In this document: positions 36,820 through 45,622 of the stretch, piece after piece
Position numbering within the stretch: position 1 is the first letter of the stretch
How the letters are laid out: each line of letters opens with the position of its first letter
Assembly: GCF_003096595.1 (NCBI RefSeq)
Contig: NZ_QEKO01000002.1
Span: 249,064-313,063, forward strand
Direction: 5' to 3'
From: Pusillimonas noertemannii
GTDB taxonomy: Bacteria > Pseudomonadota > Gammaproteobacteria > Burkholderiales > Burkholderiaceae_B
Length of the DNA: 64,000 bases
Notes under the pieces: model-generated
Told to the model about the DNA's origin: nothing
What the model saw: only the letters and a program-made list of their open reading frames with translations
The model's database searches: none
Program-made: the position numbers and the translations under genes

Positions 36820-37146
36820 CTACCGCCTACCGCCCGCCGCCTTGGCAACCGTTCCCAGGCCGCGTATCACGTCATTGAGACGGTTGACGATGGCCGCCTG
36901 TAGCTTGGCGTCGGCCTCCCTGGCGCGCTTCCAGTCAGAGAATGGCTTGCCGTCAAAGAATGCCTTTGCCATGGATGGCGTCATCGTCATGGCCTCGGTA
37001 ATGGGCGTGTTCGCGTACAGGGTCAGACTGGCGGCCAGTTCCACCAGGGATTCAGACCAACTGGAGCACGATGCTCGCGAGGCCGGAACGTACCGGAAAT
37101 CGGGCGGGCGGCAGTCCGGCTGCAGCCCCCTCCTTTGGCATGGCAA
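36820..37146 (-). CDS. Tail assembly chaperone, frameshift extension (GT-type)
   Basis: This open frame overlaps the upstream gene's last 95 bases in the +1 frame. Its protein-like part starts near SWSESLVELAASLTLYANTP and continues through AKAFFDGKPFSDWKRAREAD to GTVAKAAGGRR. It has no convincing start codon of its own. Overlapping chaperone frames between tail genes are usually joined by programmed frameshifting, giving a longer minor protein that binds the tape measure. A GGGGG run directly after an AAAGGAGG element (about 37126-37138) would allow a +1 slip of the glycine tRNA; a -2 slip is also possible. Confidence 0.6.
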   Translation of the reverse strand: MPCQRRGLQPDCRPPDFRYVPASRASCSSWSESLVELAASLTLYANTPITEAMTMTPSMAKAFFDGKPFSDWKRAREADAKLQAAIVNRLNDVIRGLGTVAKAAGGRR

Positions 37147-37807
37147 GCAGGCCCGAATCGTCGTAGTGCATGCGGAACAGGTGGTGCAGCTTGTCGCGCC
37201 CCTCGCCGAAGGCGTACACCATCAACTCGAATTCGCTTGACGGGAATCCCGCCATGATCTTCATGCGCGTAGCCAGCCAGTCATCGAACTCGCCTTCACC
37301 ATCCTCGGGCAAGGGCGTTTCTTCGCCGTCTCGCACAAGCTGGGCGGCCATCTGCCCCAGCATCCAGTGCAAGCGCCCGCCGATCCCGTCCACCAGGCCG
37401 GCAATGCGCTCTATCGACTCGGCCATGCCGCCGGTCAGGTGGCGCACGTTCCAGGCGTCGCCCCCGATTTCGCCAACCGGCACCAGGCGCACGGCCTGGG
37501 AAATGTCGGACTCGCCATCGAAGTAGTCGGAATACTTGCTGTTGTCACCCAGGGAGAAGTCGGGGCCGTCATCGCGCACGCACGCGAGATAGTGGCAGAC
37601 CGCAAAGGTGCGCTCTTGTACCGTCCACTTGGCCGGGTCTTGCTCGCCCTTGACCGATGACGCCGCAGTCCGCAGGAACGCGGTTGCAATGGCCTCATTC
37701 AGGTGTACCGGCATTCCGGCCACGGCGATTGATTCGCCAAGGGATAGCTCTTTCAATTGAATGGTAAGGCGCTTGGTGCGCAGTACCGGGAAATTCAGGT
37801 GTGACAT
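37052..37807 (-). CDS. Tail assembly chaperone, upstream frame (G-type)
   Basis: The 251-residue protein has the start LTIQLKELSLGESIAVAGMP, a pattern common in tail assembly chaperones of T4-like and related myoviruses. It continues as an acidic helical protein (GEGEFDDWLATRMKIMAGFP) and ends GLASIVLQLV. Its 3' end overlaps the 36820-37146 frame. It should keep the tape measure protein soluble and guide tube assembly. A GC-rich gap with direct repeats precedes it. Confidence 0.68.
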   Translation of the reverse strand: MSHLNFPVLRTKRLTIQLKELSLGESIAVAGMPVHLNEAIATAFLRTAASSVKGEQDPAKWTVQERTFAVCHYLACVRDDGPDFSLGDNSKYSDYFDGESDISQAVRLVPVGEIGGDAWNVRHLTGGMAESIERIAGLVDGIGGRLHWMLGQMAAQLVRDGEETPLPEDGEGEFDDWLATRMKIMAGFPSSEFELMVYAFGEGRDKLHHLFRMHYDDSGLLAMPKEGAAAGLPPARFPVRSGLASIVLQLV

Positions 37808-37834
37808 GATTGCCCCATGCGCCCGCTAGAAAGT

Positions 37835-37893
37835 CGCGACACCCCGGGCGGGCAATGACCGGGTTCGGGAGCTACCTATAGCCGCGACACCCC
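37835..37893. repeat. Direct repeat CGCGACACCCC (two copies)
   Basis: CGCGACACCCC occurs at 37835-37845 and 37883-37893 in the 132-bp gap between two tail genes. GC-rich inverted segments (GCGCCCCCA near 37925) also lie here. It may be a regulatory or RNA-processing site; nothing decisive is seen. Confidence 0.4.
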
Positions 37894-37939
37894 CATCATG
37901 GCCGCGCGCACGCCGCGCACTGGGGGCGCTTTTCCTGCC

Positions 37940-38722
37940 TTACATTGCCACCTTGCGCACGTTCGCCCAGTCTTCCTTGTCCAGGGCCGTCAGCGAACAT
38001 ATCGTCATCGGCACCAGCAGCTCGACAAAGTTCCCGTCTGCATCAATGGGCGACGACAGCGGCATGCCGATGGACTCAATCACCAGTGGCGCGAAGGTTC
38101 GACCCTTGTATTGCAGGGCAATCATGACCGGCGACAGCGACGGCAAAAGCGCTTCGATAGATCCGGTTTCGCCCTTGGCCGACTCCACCAGGCGCGGCAA
38201 CACCGTACCGTCCGTGGACAGCTTTTCAGGCAGCGACCATTGCATCAACTGTTCGAACGGCGCTTCGACCTCGGTAGCGGCATCGCGCCAGGCCCGGAAC
38301 AGCGCCTGAACCGAGAATTTCACTGGCGGCATTCCGGTAAATACCTGGGTGCTGTTCAGCTTGGTAATGCCCGTGCGGCCCTCAAACTGTTTCAGGAAGT
38401 CGGCGGACGCCTTCTGTGCGCCGCTGGCCTGCTCGCCCTCCTTGGGCTTTCCCAGTACCGCGTCAACGAACGGCTGCAGCGTTCCCGATTGCAGCATTGC
38501 CAGCAAGGCCGGCGCTTTGCTCTCGGGGCCGGACTGCTCAAACGGGCTTTGCCAGTTCAGGCTGATTTCCATTTCAGCCTCGACCAGCGGAGCCTTGACG
38601 GTAATGGCGCTGTCAATGCGCTTGCCTTGCCGGTCTACCTGATAGAACGATGCAATGAGGTGGGGATTCAGGCCATCCCATAGCGACGAAAGCGCGGGGG
38701 TCAGGCTGGCTACTATGCTCAC
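37940..38722 (-). CDS. Tail/baseplate protein of unknown role
   Basis: The protein has 260 residues from GTG 38722, with GGAG upstream. It has a helical start (VASLTPALSSLWDGLNPHLI), a middle containing NSTQVFTGMPPVKFSVQALF and a beta-rich end (LLVPMTICSLTALDK). The phrase FTGMPP with a following helix recurs in baseplate-associated proteins of large myoviruses, but I cannot name the family. It lies between the EF-hand-like protein and the tail chaperone genes. Confidence 0.6.
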   Translation of the reverse strand: MSIVASLTPALSSLWDGLNPHLIASFYQVDRQGKRIDSAITVKAPLVEAEMEISLNWQSPFEQSGPESKAPALLAMLQSGTLQPFVDAVLGKPKEGEQASGAQKASADFLKQFEGRTGITKLNSTQVFTGMPPVKFSVQALFRAWRDAATEVEAPFEQLMQWSLPEKLSTDGTVLPRLVESAKGETGSIEALLPSLSPVMIALQYKGRTFAPLVIESIGMPLSSPIDADGNFVELLVPMTICSLTALDKEDWANVRKVAM

Positions 38723-38794
38723 GGTGCGAACTCCAAAATAAAAGGGGCGTCCTACGATATGCAGGACACCCCGGTCTACACTGCCTGCAAGGGC

Positions 38795-39478
38795 TTAGAT
38801 GCCCATCTTGCGGCGCAGTCGCATGGACTTCGCCCGGCGCATCATGGCCCCCGCGTTATGGCTCTTCATGCGAGCCTTGCGCAGCCCCATCTTCTGCTTT
38901 GCGGACAGCCGAATGGTGCCGGCCACGCGCTTGCGGATACGGGTTTTCTTGCCCTTGCGAATGGCGAACGTCTTCTTGTAGGTGGCGTCAAGCACTGCCT
39001 CTTGCTCGTCGTCGCCAAACACGAAGCTGTCAATGTCATCGCTGGCCGCGTCTTCGCCCTCGGGCAGCGTGGTAGCCACCAGATCGCGCACACGGTCGGC
39101 AACGTCGCCTTCCCAGTCATTCAGAAGCGCGTCAATGTCATCTTCGGCCACGCCCTGTTTTTCCAGATAGTCGCCCACGGCGTTTACGGCAATTTCCAGC
39201 ACGCCGTATTCGTCTTCGGACAACTCGCCGTCCTTGTTTTCATCGGCAATGCCGACAAGCAAGGCCAACAGGCGGTCGGCCATCGTTTCGCCTTCGTCCA
39301 GATCGTCGGTTTCGACCCACTGGTGAACGGTAGCGACGGCGCGCAGCGTAATGTCCTTGGCCGCGTAGCTGTCAGCCCCGGACAGCGTGGGGCCATCGTT
39401 TTTCTTGGTGTCATCCAACACCACCGCAGGTTTAGCGGGCCGCATCATGGCCCCCCGCAAAAGTTCGTTGATACTCAT
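38795..39478 (-). CDS. Virion protein with an EF-hand-like loop and basic tail
   Basis: The protein has 227 residues, strongly acidic from about 20 to 155 and strongly basic from about 170 to the end (KKTRIRKRVAGTIRLSAKQK; MRRAKSMRLRRKMGI). At 79-90 the sequence DENKDGELSEDE fits a canonical EF-hand calcium loop (D-x-N-x-D-G-x-x-S-x-x-E). The charge split suggests a DNA- or RNA-binding or electrostatically assembled structural protein. It sits directly after the sheath gene. Confidence 0.65.
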   Translation of the reverse strand: MSINELLRGAMMRPAKPAVVLDDTKKNDGPTLSGADSYAAKDITLRAVATVHQWVETDDLDEGETMADRLLALLVGIADENKDGELSEDEYGVLEIAVNAVGDYLEKQGVAEDDIDALLNDWEGDVADRVRDLVATTLPEGEDAASDDIDSFVFGDDEQEAVLDATYKKTFAIRKGKKTRIRKRVAGTIRLSAKQKMGLRKARMKSHNAGAMMRRAKSMRLRRKMGI

Positions 39479-39493
39479 TTCTTTGCTTCCTTT

Positions 39494-41338
39494 TTAACGA
39501 TTGAGGGTTTGGGTGGTGAAGATTTGGCGAGCCACGCCGTCATACCGCAGCCAATACGACACGTCCATACGGTCATAGGGGCGCTGCTCGTTCGGGCGAA
39601 CATCGAAGCGGTACGACATGCCGCCCATGGCCGGGTCGTCGGAGGCCACAAGCCAGCCGGCGGACGTAGCACCATCGAACAGCACTTTCAGGTAGTCGCG
39701 CATGCGCTTGACGGCAACGCTCATGGGAAGCTGTAGCGTGTCCTTGTTGAAGCGTGTCACGGCATCGTCAATGCTCGTAGACATGTCAGCAACGGAAATC
39801 AGCTTCTTGAGGCTGTTGTCCACCAGGGCGCACGTAAGCGAATCGCGGAACACGTAGCGACCGCCGCCGGTATAGACCTCCCACATAACCGGGTTGATCT
39901 TGGCGCGAGCCAGGGCGTTCAATTCCTGATCGCGCGGCGTGTACGTCTGCGTAACGCGCGTGCGACGGATGGGCCATTCGCGTCCGGCAATCGGGTAGTT
40001 CTTCGGCGCGAAGCCCTTGGTATCGGTCTGCGCATTTCGACCGCATGCGTAGGCGATATTCAGGGTGGCGGAGCCGTAGAAGTCCTTGCCGTTCACGCCG
40101 GTCGGGTCGTCGGACTTGAGCGGCGCCCAAAAGGCATGCATCAGGTGCGCCGTCAGGCTGGCCCCCATGTTCAACTGCTCGACAAAAGCAACCGCCGCCT
40201 CGGGGTTCAGGTTGCCCGGCACGTCAAAACGAAGCTGGCGGTTCGTGTCGAACGCCAGTTGCGCCTTTTGCGCCAGCAGGGCCGGGGCTTCGGTCATGCC
40301 GGAACTGATGTAGGCGTAGTTGAACGGCGTGTATTGCAGCAACTCGCGCGCACGCATGTAGTCCTGGGTGGTGTAGCCCGTGCCGCCTTCCTCGAAGCAG
40401 ACCAGAACCGGCGAAGATGCCCACTTCGGGAAGAAGTTGGAATCGTAGCCATAGGCCGCGCTATCGGGCTGAACGGTGCGGATCGCGCCCACGAAGAACT
40501 CCACCGCATCGGTCTGGCCAGAAATCAGGTCAGGCAGATAGGCGGTGTTGCCGTAGTCATCCTTGGCGTCCGGGTCAAGCGAACCCTCGAACTCGAACAG
40601 GGCCACATCGTCACGGTCAAGGACGCGCAGGGAAATGCGGCCATTCTCGACGGGCATACCGCCTTCGGTCTTTTCTTCGGCGCGGAACTGAACCTTGATG
40701 CCATCATTGAAGCATTCGAGGTGTTTCAGGGCGAAGAAGAACGGGCCATCGGGCAGTTCATCCTGGGCGGCGAAGCTGTACTCCGACGAAACGCCCAGTT
40801 CGGGCGCAACGGTGTAGCCGGAGCCTGGGGCAACCACAGAGGCGGACACGATAGTGCCGTCTTCCACGGTAACGGACACTTGCGCGCCAGTTCCCGGGCC
40901 GCCCACAGTGATTGTCGGCACGGCCAGGTAGCCGGAGCCGCCCTCGGTCACTTCAATCGCCGTCACCGCGCCGGCGGCAACAGTTGCAGTCAGGACAGCG
41001 CCAGCACCAACCGAGGCCACCAGATACTTGATCTTGGCGTTTTCGGTGGACAGGCGCTGCACGATGGCCTGATATGCGCCGTTGTTCACGGCCTCAACCA
41101 CTTGAATCCAAGCCTTGTTCAGCGCCGAAACGCGAACAGGCTCACCACGGCCCAGGCGCTTGAAGACGTTGCCGCGATCAACCGCAAAAGGCTTGTCGAT
41201 ACGGCCACGGGTGGCGCGCATCATGATTCCGAATACTTGATCCGAATTGTCTTGAGACGGAATTTCGGAGTTATCGCGCAGCGGATTAAGCTGCACCCCG
41301 GATTCCGCCCCCAACTGACGTACGAAGGCGGTACTCAT
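39494..41338 (-). CDS. Contractile tail sheath protein
   Basis: The 614-residue protein has an N-terminal region (about 1-110), then an inserted Gly-rich beta domain with two G-x-GY-x-x-x-P units (GGSGYLAVPTITV, APGSGYTVAPEL, about 125-185). The sheath core follows (VLVCFEEGGTGYTTQDYMRA; FVEQLNMGASLTAHLMHAFW), with a conserved C-terminus (WPIRRTRVTQTYTPRDQEL; MDVSYWLRYDGVARQIF). It polymerises around the tube and contracts during injection, which defines the phage as a myovirus. Confidence 0.82.
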   Translation of the reverse strand: MSTAFVRQLGAESGVQLNPLRDNSEIPSQDNSDQVFGIMMRATRGRIDKPFAVDRGNVFKRLGRGEPVRVSALNKAWIQVVEAVNNGAYQAIVQRLSTENAKIKYLVASVGAGAVLTATVAAGAVTAIEVTEGGSGYLAVPTITVGGPGTGAQVSVTVEDGTIVSASVVAPGSGYTVAPELGVSSEYSFAAQDELPDGPFFFALKHLECFNDGIKVQFRAEEKTEGGMPVENGRISLRVLDRDDVALFEFEGSLDPDAKDDYGNTAYLPDLISGQTDAVEFFVGAIRTVQPDSAAYGYDSNFFPKWASSPVLVCFEEGGTGYTTQDYMRARELLQYTPFNYAYISSGMTEAPALLAQKAQLAFDTNRQLRFDVPGNLNPEAAVAFVEQLNMGASLTAHLMHAFWAPLKSDDPTGVNGKDFYGSATLNIAYACGRNAQTDTKGFAPKNYPIAGREWPIRRTRVTQTYTPRDQELNALARAKINPVMWEVYTGGGRYVFRDSLTCALVDNSLKKLISVADMSTSIDDAVTRFNKDTLQLPMSVAVKRMRDYLKVLFDGATSAGWLVASDDPAMGGMSYRFDVRPNEQRPYDRMDVSYWLRYDGVARQIFTTQTLNR

Positions 41339-41341
41339 GGA

Positions 41342-41857
41342 TTATTCCCCTTTCTTTGCGGCAGCGGCCTTGGTGGTCTTGCCGGCGGGTTTCGATTCAG
41401 CAGCCTTGGCGGCCTCCTGATCATCGGCCTTGGGAGCCTCGCCAGTGCCTTCGGCCTTGTTCTCGCCGCCTTCATCCGTCTTGGGCGCATCCGCAGCGGG
41501 CGCTACGGGGGCGGCAGGCGGTTCAGCAACGACAGGTGCAGCCTTGGGCGCTTCCAGCGATTCGATGGTCAGGGCAACGGCGTACTTGTTCAGTTCCGCA
41601 ATCTGCTCGACGCTCGACGCCAGGCGCTGCAACTGGTCGTGATCCGCGATGGTCACGACAGCCTTCACGTCCGGCTTTCGGCTTGCCACGTTGCGCAGGA
41701 ACAGGCCCCCAACCTCGGGGAATGTCACGTTGCGGGGCATCAGGTTGACGATTTCGAACTTGCCGGGATACGTCGCGTCGGCAAAGGCCTCGGCTACCAC
41801 ATCGTTGGCGTCCTTCCCGGTAAGGGAAGGAGCGCCCAATTGAACTTTGCTGGTCAT
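41342..41857 (-). CDS. Small virion protein with Ala/Pro/Lys-rich tail
   Basis: The 171-residue protein has a short folded N-terminal half (FEIVNLMPRNVTFPEVGGLF; VTIADHDQLQRLASSVEQI) followed by a low-complexity tail from about residue 100 rich in Ala, Pro, Glu and Lys (VVAEPPAAPVAPAA; KTTKAAAAKKGE). It lies between major capsid and sheath genes and may be a head-decoration, neck or tail-terminator protein. Confidence 0.6.
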   Translation of the reverse strand: MTSKVQLGAPSLTGKDANDVVAEAFADATYPGKFEIVNLMPRNVTFPEVGGLFLRNVASRKPDVKAVVTIADHDQLQRLASSVEQIAELNKYAVALTIESLEAPKAAPVVAEPPAAPVAPAADAPKTDEGGENKAEGTGEAPKADDQEAAKAAESKPAGKTTKAAAAKKGE

Positions 41858-41884
41858 GATTGGGTTCTCCTTTCTCTTTGCGGG

Positions 41885-43570
41885 TTAGTGGCGCAGGTTC
41901 TTCACGTTGATCATGGCCGCGCCGCGAGCCGATGGGCCGTGCGGGTTGACGCTGGTGAAGTTGCGGGCGTAGAAGCCAGCGCCGGTCTTGAGGTCTTGAT
42001 TGACGGCCAGCGGAACCACGGTAGGCGGCACGGCGTCACCCAGCACGAACGGGTTACGGGTAACGTCCGTAGCGCGTCCGATGCACAGGATTTGCGCGGT
42101 GGTGTCGCCCTCAACAACAACCTTGGGCGTGTAGTACACCTCGTAGCGACCAAACAGCGTGCCGACACGGAAGATTCCCGGGCGCTCGACCACGCCAGAC
42201 GGCACAAACAGTTCGCGCGGCAGCGACATGAATTGAGCGGCGATGTTCTTGCCGACATAAATGTGCGTGATGCCGTGGTTCATGGTGTCGATAGCCATTT
42301 GCTGGGAAACGACAGCCAGGATCGAAGCGAAGTCGCCCCAAATCTGCGCAAGGGTCTTTTCCTGCTTTTGGCCGTCCCAGTCGAAATCGAAATCGACTTG
42401 GTTGTTCTGCGCCAGGCGCTTGGCCTTCAACAGGGTTTCGTAGTGGCGCTCGTTACCGAACTGCGCTTGAATGGCGATAACGCTTTCGCTGTACGGGTCA
42501 AGGCCCAGTTCGTTAGCCATCTGCGTACGGCTGTCGATGGTTTGCTGGGTAATGACGCGCCACGGCTTGGCGTTCAGGCGGAAGGTCTTGACGGACGAAA
42601 TGATGCGGGGCGTAACGCTCGGGTCGCGCTCGTAGTCGATAAAGCCCTCAACGTGGACAGGAACCGACACAGGCAGCGCGGGGGTGGACGTGAGGGCGAT
42701 AGCGCCGGTATCCGTATTGATGGAGCCGCCAATCAGGTAGGTGGTGCCTTCAATGACGGTGGTGCCGGAAACGGTCGAATTGCCGGTGCCGGACGAATCG
42801 ACTTCTTTGCCAACCACCAGGCCGTTGACGTAGACGATGGAGCGACCGCGCAGCAGCTTGACGCCGGGCGATGCGGGCGCGCAGGTTTCGTCGGAATCCT
42901 GAACGGTGGTCAGCTTGCCGGTGATAGCGCCGGTGGGTTCGCCTTCGCCATCCACAGCAATGGTGCATTTGTGGACGCGAGACGATGAAATGTAGGAGTC
43001 GCCCGAGTGGGTGCCGTCCATGATTGCGCCTTCCGCGTACGCCCCGTGAGTCGATCCAGCGTCATGCGTCATGATCGCCAGAATGGCCTCGTTCGAGCCA
43101 ATATCAGCCGGCAGGTAGTGGGCGAAGGGGATAGCCTCGCCAATGGCCGACAGGATCGCGATAACAGCCCGGTTCGGCTGCAGCGAAATCTGGTCGTGGT
43201 GGTCGGAGCTTGCCGAGTCCAGATGGAACCGGCGGCGGGCATCGTCGGTGGTGGCGTAGGCCGAATGGATGGCCTGTTCGATCACGTCAGCGGAGGGTTC
43301 GGTGCCGTGCTGGCCCTCGAAGGCGCTGATGCCGTCGAGAATCGCGCGCGTAACCTTGATCTTGCCTTCGCCGCCGACTTCATCCAGCACAGTCGCCAGC
43401 TTTTCGGGCATCTTCGAGTCGCCACGGCTGGCGGATTCGGTAATGAAATCCTCGGCGGCGGCGGAATCGAACACACCGCTGGGGGCGGAGTTGTCTTTGA
43501 GGTCTGCAACAAATTGGGATACTTCGGCGGTTTCGCGCTTGAAGTAATCCTGATGCACTCGCTTAGTCAT
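41885..43570 (-). CDS. Major capsid protein (T4 gp23-like)
   Basis: The 561-residue protein starts at ATG 43570 with AAGGAT upstream. The first 60-70 residues are acidic and helical and may be a cleaved scaffold-like propeptide. A core with PNRAVIAILSAIGEAIPFAH is interrupted by a Gly/Thr/Ser-rich beta insertion (about 190-300). The C-terminal half has ANELGLDPYSESVIAIQAQF and ILCIGRATDVTRNPF, and ends GARNF-type (FYARNFTSVNPHGPSARG). Length, position after terminase and protease-like genes, and this pattern fit a gp23-type HK97-fold capsid protein. Confidence 0.78.
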   Translation of the reverse strand: MTKRVHQDYFKRETAEVSQFVADLKDNSAPSGVFDSAAAEDFITESASRGDSKMPEKLATVLDEVGGEGKIKVTRAILDGISAFEGQHGTEPSADVIEQAIHSAYATTDDARRRFHLDSASSDHHDQISLQPNRAVIAILSAIGEAIPFAHYLPADIGSNEAILAIMTHDAGSTHGAYAEGAIMDGTHSGDSYISSSRVHKCTIAVDGEGEPTGAITGKLTTVQDSDETCAPASPGVKLLRGRSIVYVNGLVVGKEVDSSGTGNSTVSGTTVIEGTTYLIGGSINTDTGAIALTSTPALPVSVPVHVEGFIDYERDPSVTPRIISSVKTFRLNAKPWRVITQQTIDSRTQMANELGLDPYSESVIAIQAQFGNERHYETLLKAKRLAQNNQVDFDFDWDGQKQEKTLAQIWGDFASILAVVSQQMAIDTMNHGITHIYVGKNIAAQFMSLPRELFVPSGVVERPGIFRVGTLFGRYEVYYTPKVVVEGDTTAQILCIGRATDVTRNPFVLGDAVPPTVVPLAVNQDLKTGAGFYARNFTSVNPHGPSARGAAMINVKNLRH

Positions 43571-43688
43571 GTTTTCTATCCTTATCGGAAAAGTTCAAAT
43601 GCAGAAGACGCCGGAACAATTCCGACTGACTGCAATTGTTTCCCGCGTGACTGGCGCGGGAAGTTGGCTTTTTCCGATATTGATAGGA

Positions 43689-44231
43689 CTATGGGGCAGG
43701 TTCGCCCGAGGGCGGCTCTGCGCCTGGGCCTGGCTCGAAATCGAGCGCACTGAAAGTGTCCATGTCTCCGCGTCGATTCATGACATAGCGCATAACATAA
43801 GGGGGGATGTTGATGGTGGTCTCGACCTGCACCACCTCATAGGCAACCCGCACCCCTTCACCAAGCATGATCAAGGCAACATCATTCTTCTTAACCTCGA
43901 ACGAATTTGGCATGCCAGGCGCTTCTGCTGGCTCAATCAGAAACCGGAATTCATCGCCCGAGTTGTTGTTCGCATCCATTCTGTCCATCATGACGGACGG
44001 ATTGAACTGCTCTGCCTGCATCGTGTAGCCATTTCCAATGAATTCCCATTTGACCTGCTCTTCATCGTCCGAACTCATGACGGCCAGCCCGCCCATGGTC
44101 GGCATGCCGCCCGACTCGGGGCCGGGGCGTGTCACCCTCTTTCTGAACACCTGGCAATTGAATGTATTGGGGTGGTTGATGATGACATTGCGCGCCATTC
44201 TGCTGACGCCCTGCGGTACATTAGTAAGCAT
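43689..44231 (-). CDS. Hypothetical head/neck protein
   Basis: The protein has 180 residues from ATG 44231 (GAGG six bases upstream). An in-frame ATG at 44198 is an alternative. The beta-rich middle (CQVFRKRVTRPGPESGG; EFRFLIEPAEAPGMPN; NDVALIMLGEGVRVAYEVVQ) and the late acidic Pro/Gly tail are typical of small virion proteins. No family is recognised. It is separated from the capsid gene by a 118-bp gap with an inverted repeat (GCGCGGGAA / TTCCGACTG not pairing well), in which I see no clear gene. Confidence 0.6.
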   Translation of the reverse strand: MLTNVPQGVSRMARNVIINHPNTFNCQVFRKRVTRPGPESGGMPTMGGLAVMSSDDEEQVKWEFIGNGYTMQAEQFNPSVMMDRMDANNNSGDEFRFLIEPAEAPGMPNSFEVKKNDVALIMLGEGVRVAYEVVQVETTINIPPYVMRYVMNRRGDMDTFSALDFEPGPGAEPPSGEPAP

Positions 44232-44239
44232 CCTTTACC

Positions 44240-45280
44240 TCACTTGCTGCCTGCCGCTGCGGCCAAGGCTATTTGTTCGTCTGACAATCCCATAGACTTA
44301 AATAGGGCAATCTGCGCTGCGTTGAATCCTGCCGCCGATGGCTTTGCTCGCCTTGTGGCCGCCGTTAGCTTCTTTGGCTTTGGTGCCTTGCTTATGGCGT
44401 CCTGCAAGGCCCGGCGCTCGCGCGCGATGGCGGCGGCCTTGCGCCTGTCTTCCGTGGTCTTGATGTCGCGCACGCGCCCCTTTTTGGCGGCCTCTTCGGC
44501 CTCCTTTTGGGTCTGTCGCAGCACGGCCTTGTTTTCGTCGCTGTTGCGCGCACGCTCAAGCAGGCGGGTCAGGAACAGCAGCACCGTACCCGACGACTCG
44601 ATTTCAGCCATGACGCGCAGGACGTGCTTGCACCCGACGCCGTGAAGGTTCGGGTTGCGGATCTTCGGGAAGCCGGTTTCGGCCCGGCCAGCGTTGAAGC
44701 TGCCAATGGTCGAAATGTAGCGAAACCAGTACGTGTGCCTGCCACAGTCGCAATCGAACTTGAGCGGTTGCTTGCGTAGCCAGTTGGCGGCCTGCTTGGG
44801 ATTCTTCGCCCCCGCCGATGCCGCCGCCCCGTAACTCATGAACTCGACGGCGACGTGGTGGCGCGACACGTTAGAGTCCGGCCCGGCATTCGTCACGAAG
44901 CGCACCCGGCCATTGCTGGCGGATGCTGGCACGGCCATGCGTATCTCGCGCTGGGCGCGCTCCCGGTCAACAGGAAGCGACATATCCAGCACCTGGCGCG
45001 CGCGTATTCCGCCCTTGAAATGGCGCTGCACCGTGCGTATGTTCTGCCGGAATACGGCCAGGTCATCGGCGCTGATCGGTCGGACTTCGCCCCCCAGCGT
45101 GGTCATGAGCACGCGCCCGGCGTCGTATTCGCCCACAACCTCTTTCGGGTTCAGGATATTTTGAGCGACAGCCCGGCGGGCCTTGTCGAACGCGGCTGCC
45201 TCTTTGGCCTCGGTAGCGGAGCCGTACAGCTTGCCCATCCATGAGCCAGCGGAGCGCCCCCCGTTTTGATTGGTCGCCAT
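44240..45280 (-). CDS. Late phage protein with SWIM-type zinc finger
   Basis: The protein has 346 residues. The segment around 175-225 has C-x-C (FDCDCGRHTYWFRY) and C-K-H (GVGCKHVLRVM), the C-x-C-x(n)-C-x-H ligand pattern of SWIM zinc fingers. The C-terminal third is very basic and helical (AEEAAKKGRVRDIKTTEDRR; KPKKLTAATRRAKPSAAG). It may bind nucleic acid inside the head or act in packaging; this is inferred. It lies between completion-type genes. Confidence 0.65.
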   Translation of the reverse strand: MATNQNGGRSAGSWMGKLYGSATEAKEAAAFDKARRAVAQNILNPKEVVGEYDAGRVLMTTLGGEVRPISADDLAVFRQNIRTVQRHFKGGIRARQVLDMSLPVDRERAQREIRMAVPASASNGRVRFVTNAGPDSNVSRHHVAVEFMSYGAAASAGAKNPKQAANWLRKQPLKFDCDCGRHTYWFRYISTIGSFNAGRAETGFPKIRNPNLHGVGCKHVLRVMAEIESSGTVLLFLTRLLERARNSDENKAVLRQTQKEAEEAAKKGRVRDIKTTEDRRKAAAIARERRALQDAISKAPKPKKLTAATRRAKPSAAGFNAAQIALFKSMGLSDEQIALAAAAGSK

Positions 45281-45615
45281 CAGTCATTCATCCATGTGGG
45301 CTTACCGTCTTCCCGGTAATCGCCGCGCGTCTCGAACCCGGCTCGGCGCTTGAGCGCGTATAGCTGCCCCTCATTGGGAAGGGTCAGGCGCTGCTGGGCC
45401 AATGGCCGGTCGAATGCATCCAGGCCAGCGGCGGCGGCAATAACCATGAATTCATCACGGCGGCCATACACGCGCTGCGACACCAGCGACAAATCCCAAA
45501 CTTCGTCGGGCTTGGTCTCGTAGAAAATCGCCTGTTCCCAGGGCTTCGTACGCTGGGCGAAATCGCGCACCATGCGATAGAAGTTCTTGGCGGCGTTGGT
45601 GTCTTGGTCAATCAT
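45280..45615 (-). CDS. Tail or baseplate protein with LysM-like pattern
   Basis: The 111-residue protein contains DEVWDLSLVSQRVYGRRDEF, then MVIAAAAGLDAFDRPLAQQR and LTLPNEGQLYALKRRAGFE. This resembles the way tail X-type and LysM-containing baseplate proteins read (YG...I..A.GL......L.LP). Assignment to a specific gene is not possible. Its stop overlaps the next ATG (TGATGG). Confidence 0.58.
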   Translation of the reverse strand: MIDQDTNAAKNFYRMVRDFAQRTKPWEQAIFYETKPDEVWDLSLVSQRVYGRRDEFMVIAAAAGLDAFDRPLAQQRLTLPNEGQLYALKRRAGFETRGDYREDGKPTWMND

Positions 45616-45622
45616 GGCCGCC

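Noticed and set aside
40136-42988. Long open frame (950 codons) on the + strand
   Set aside because: Antisense shadow of the sheath, small virion and major capsid genes; His/Arg/Gly-rich translation without any domain.
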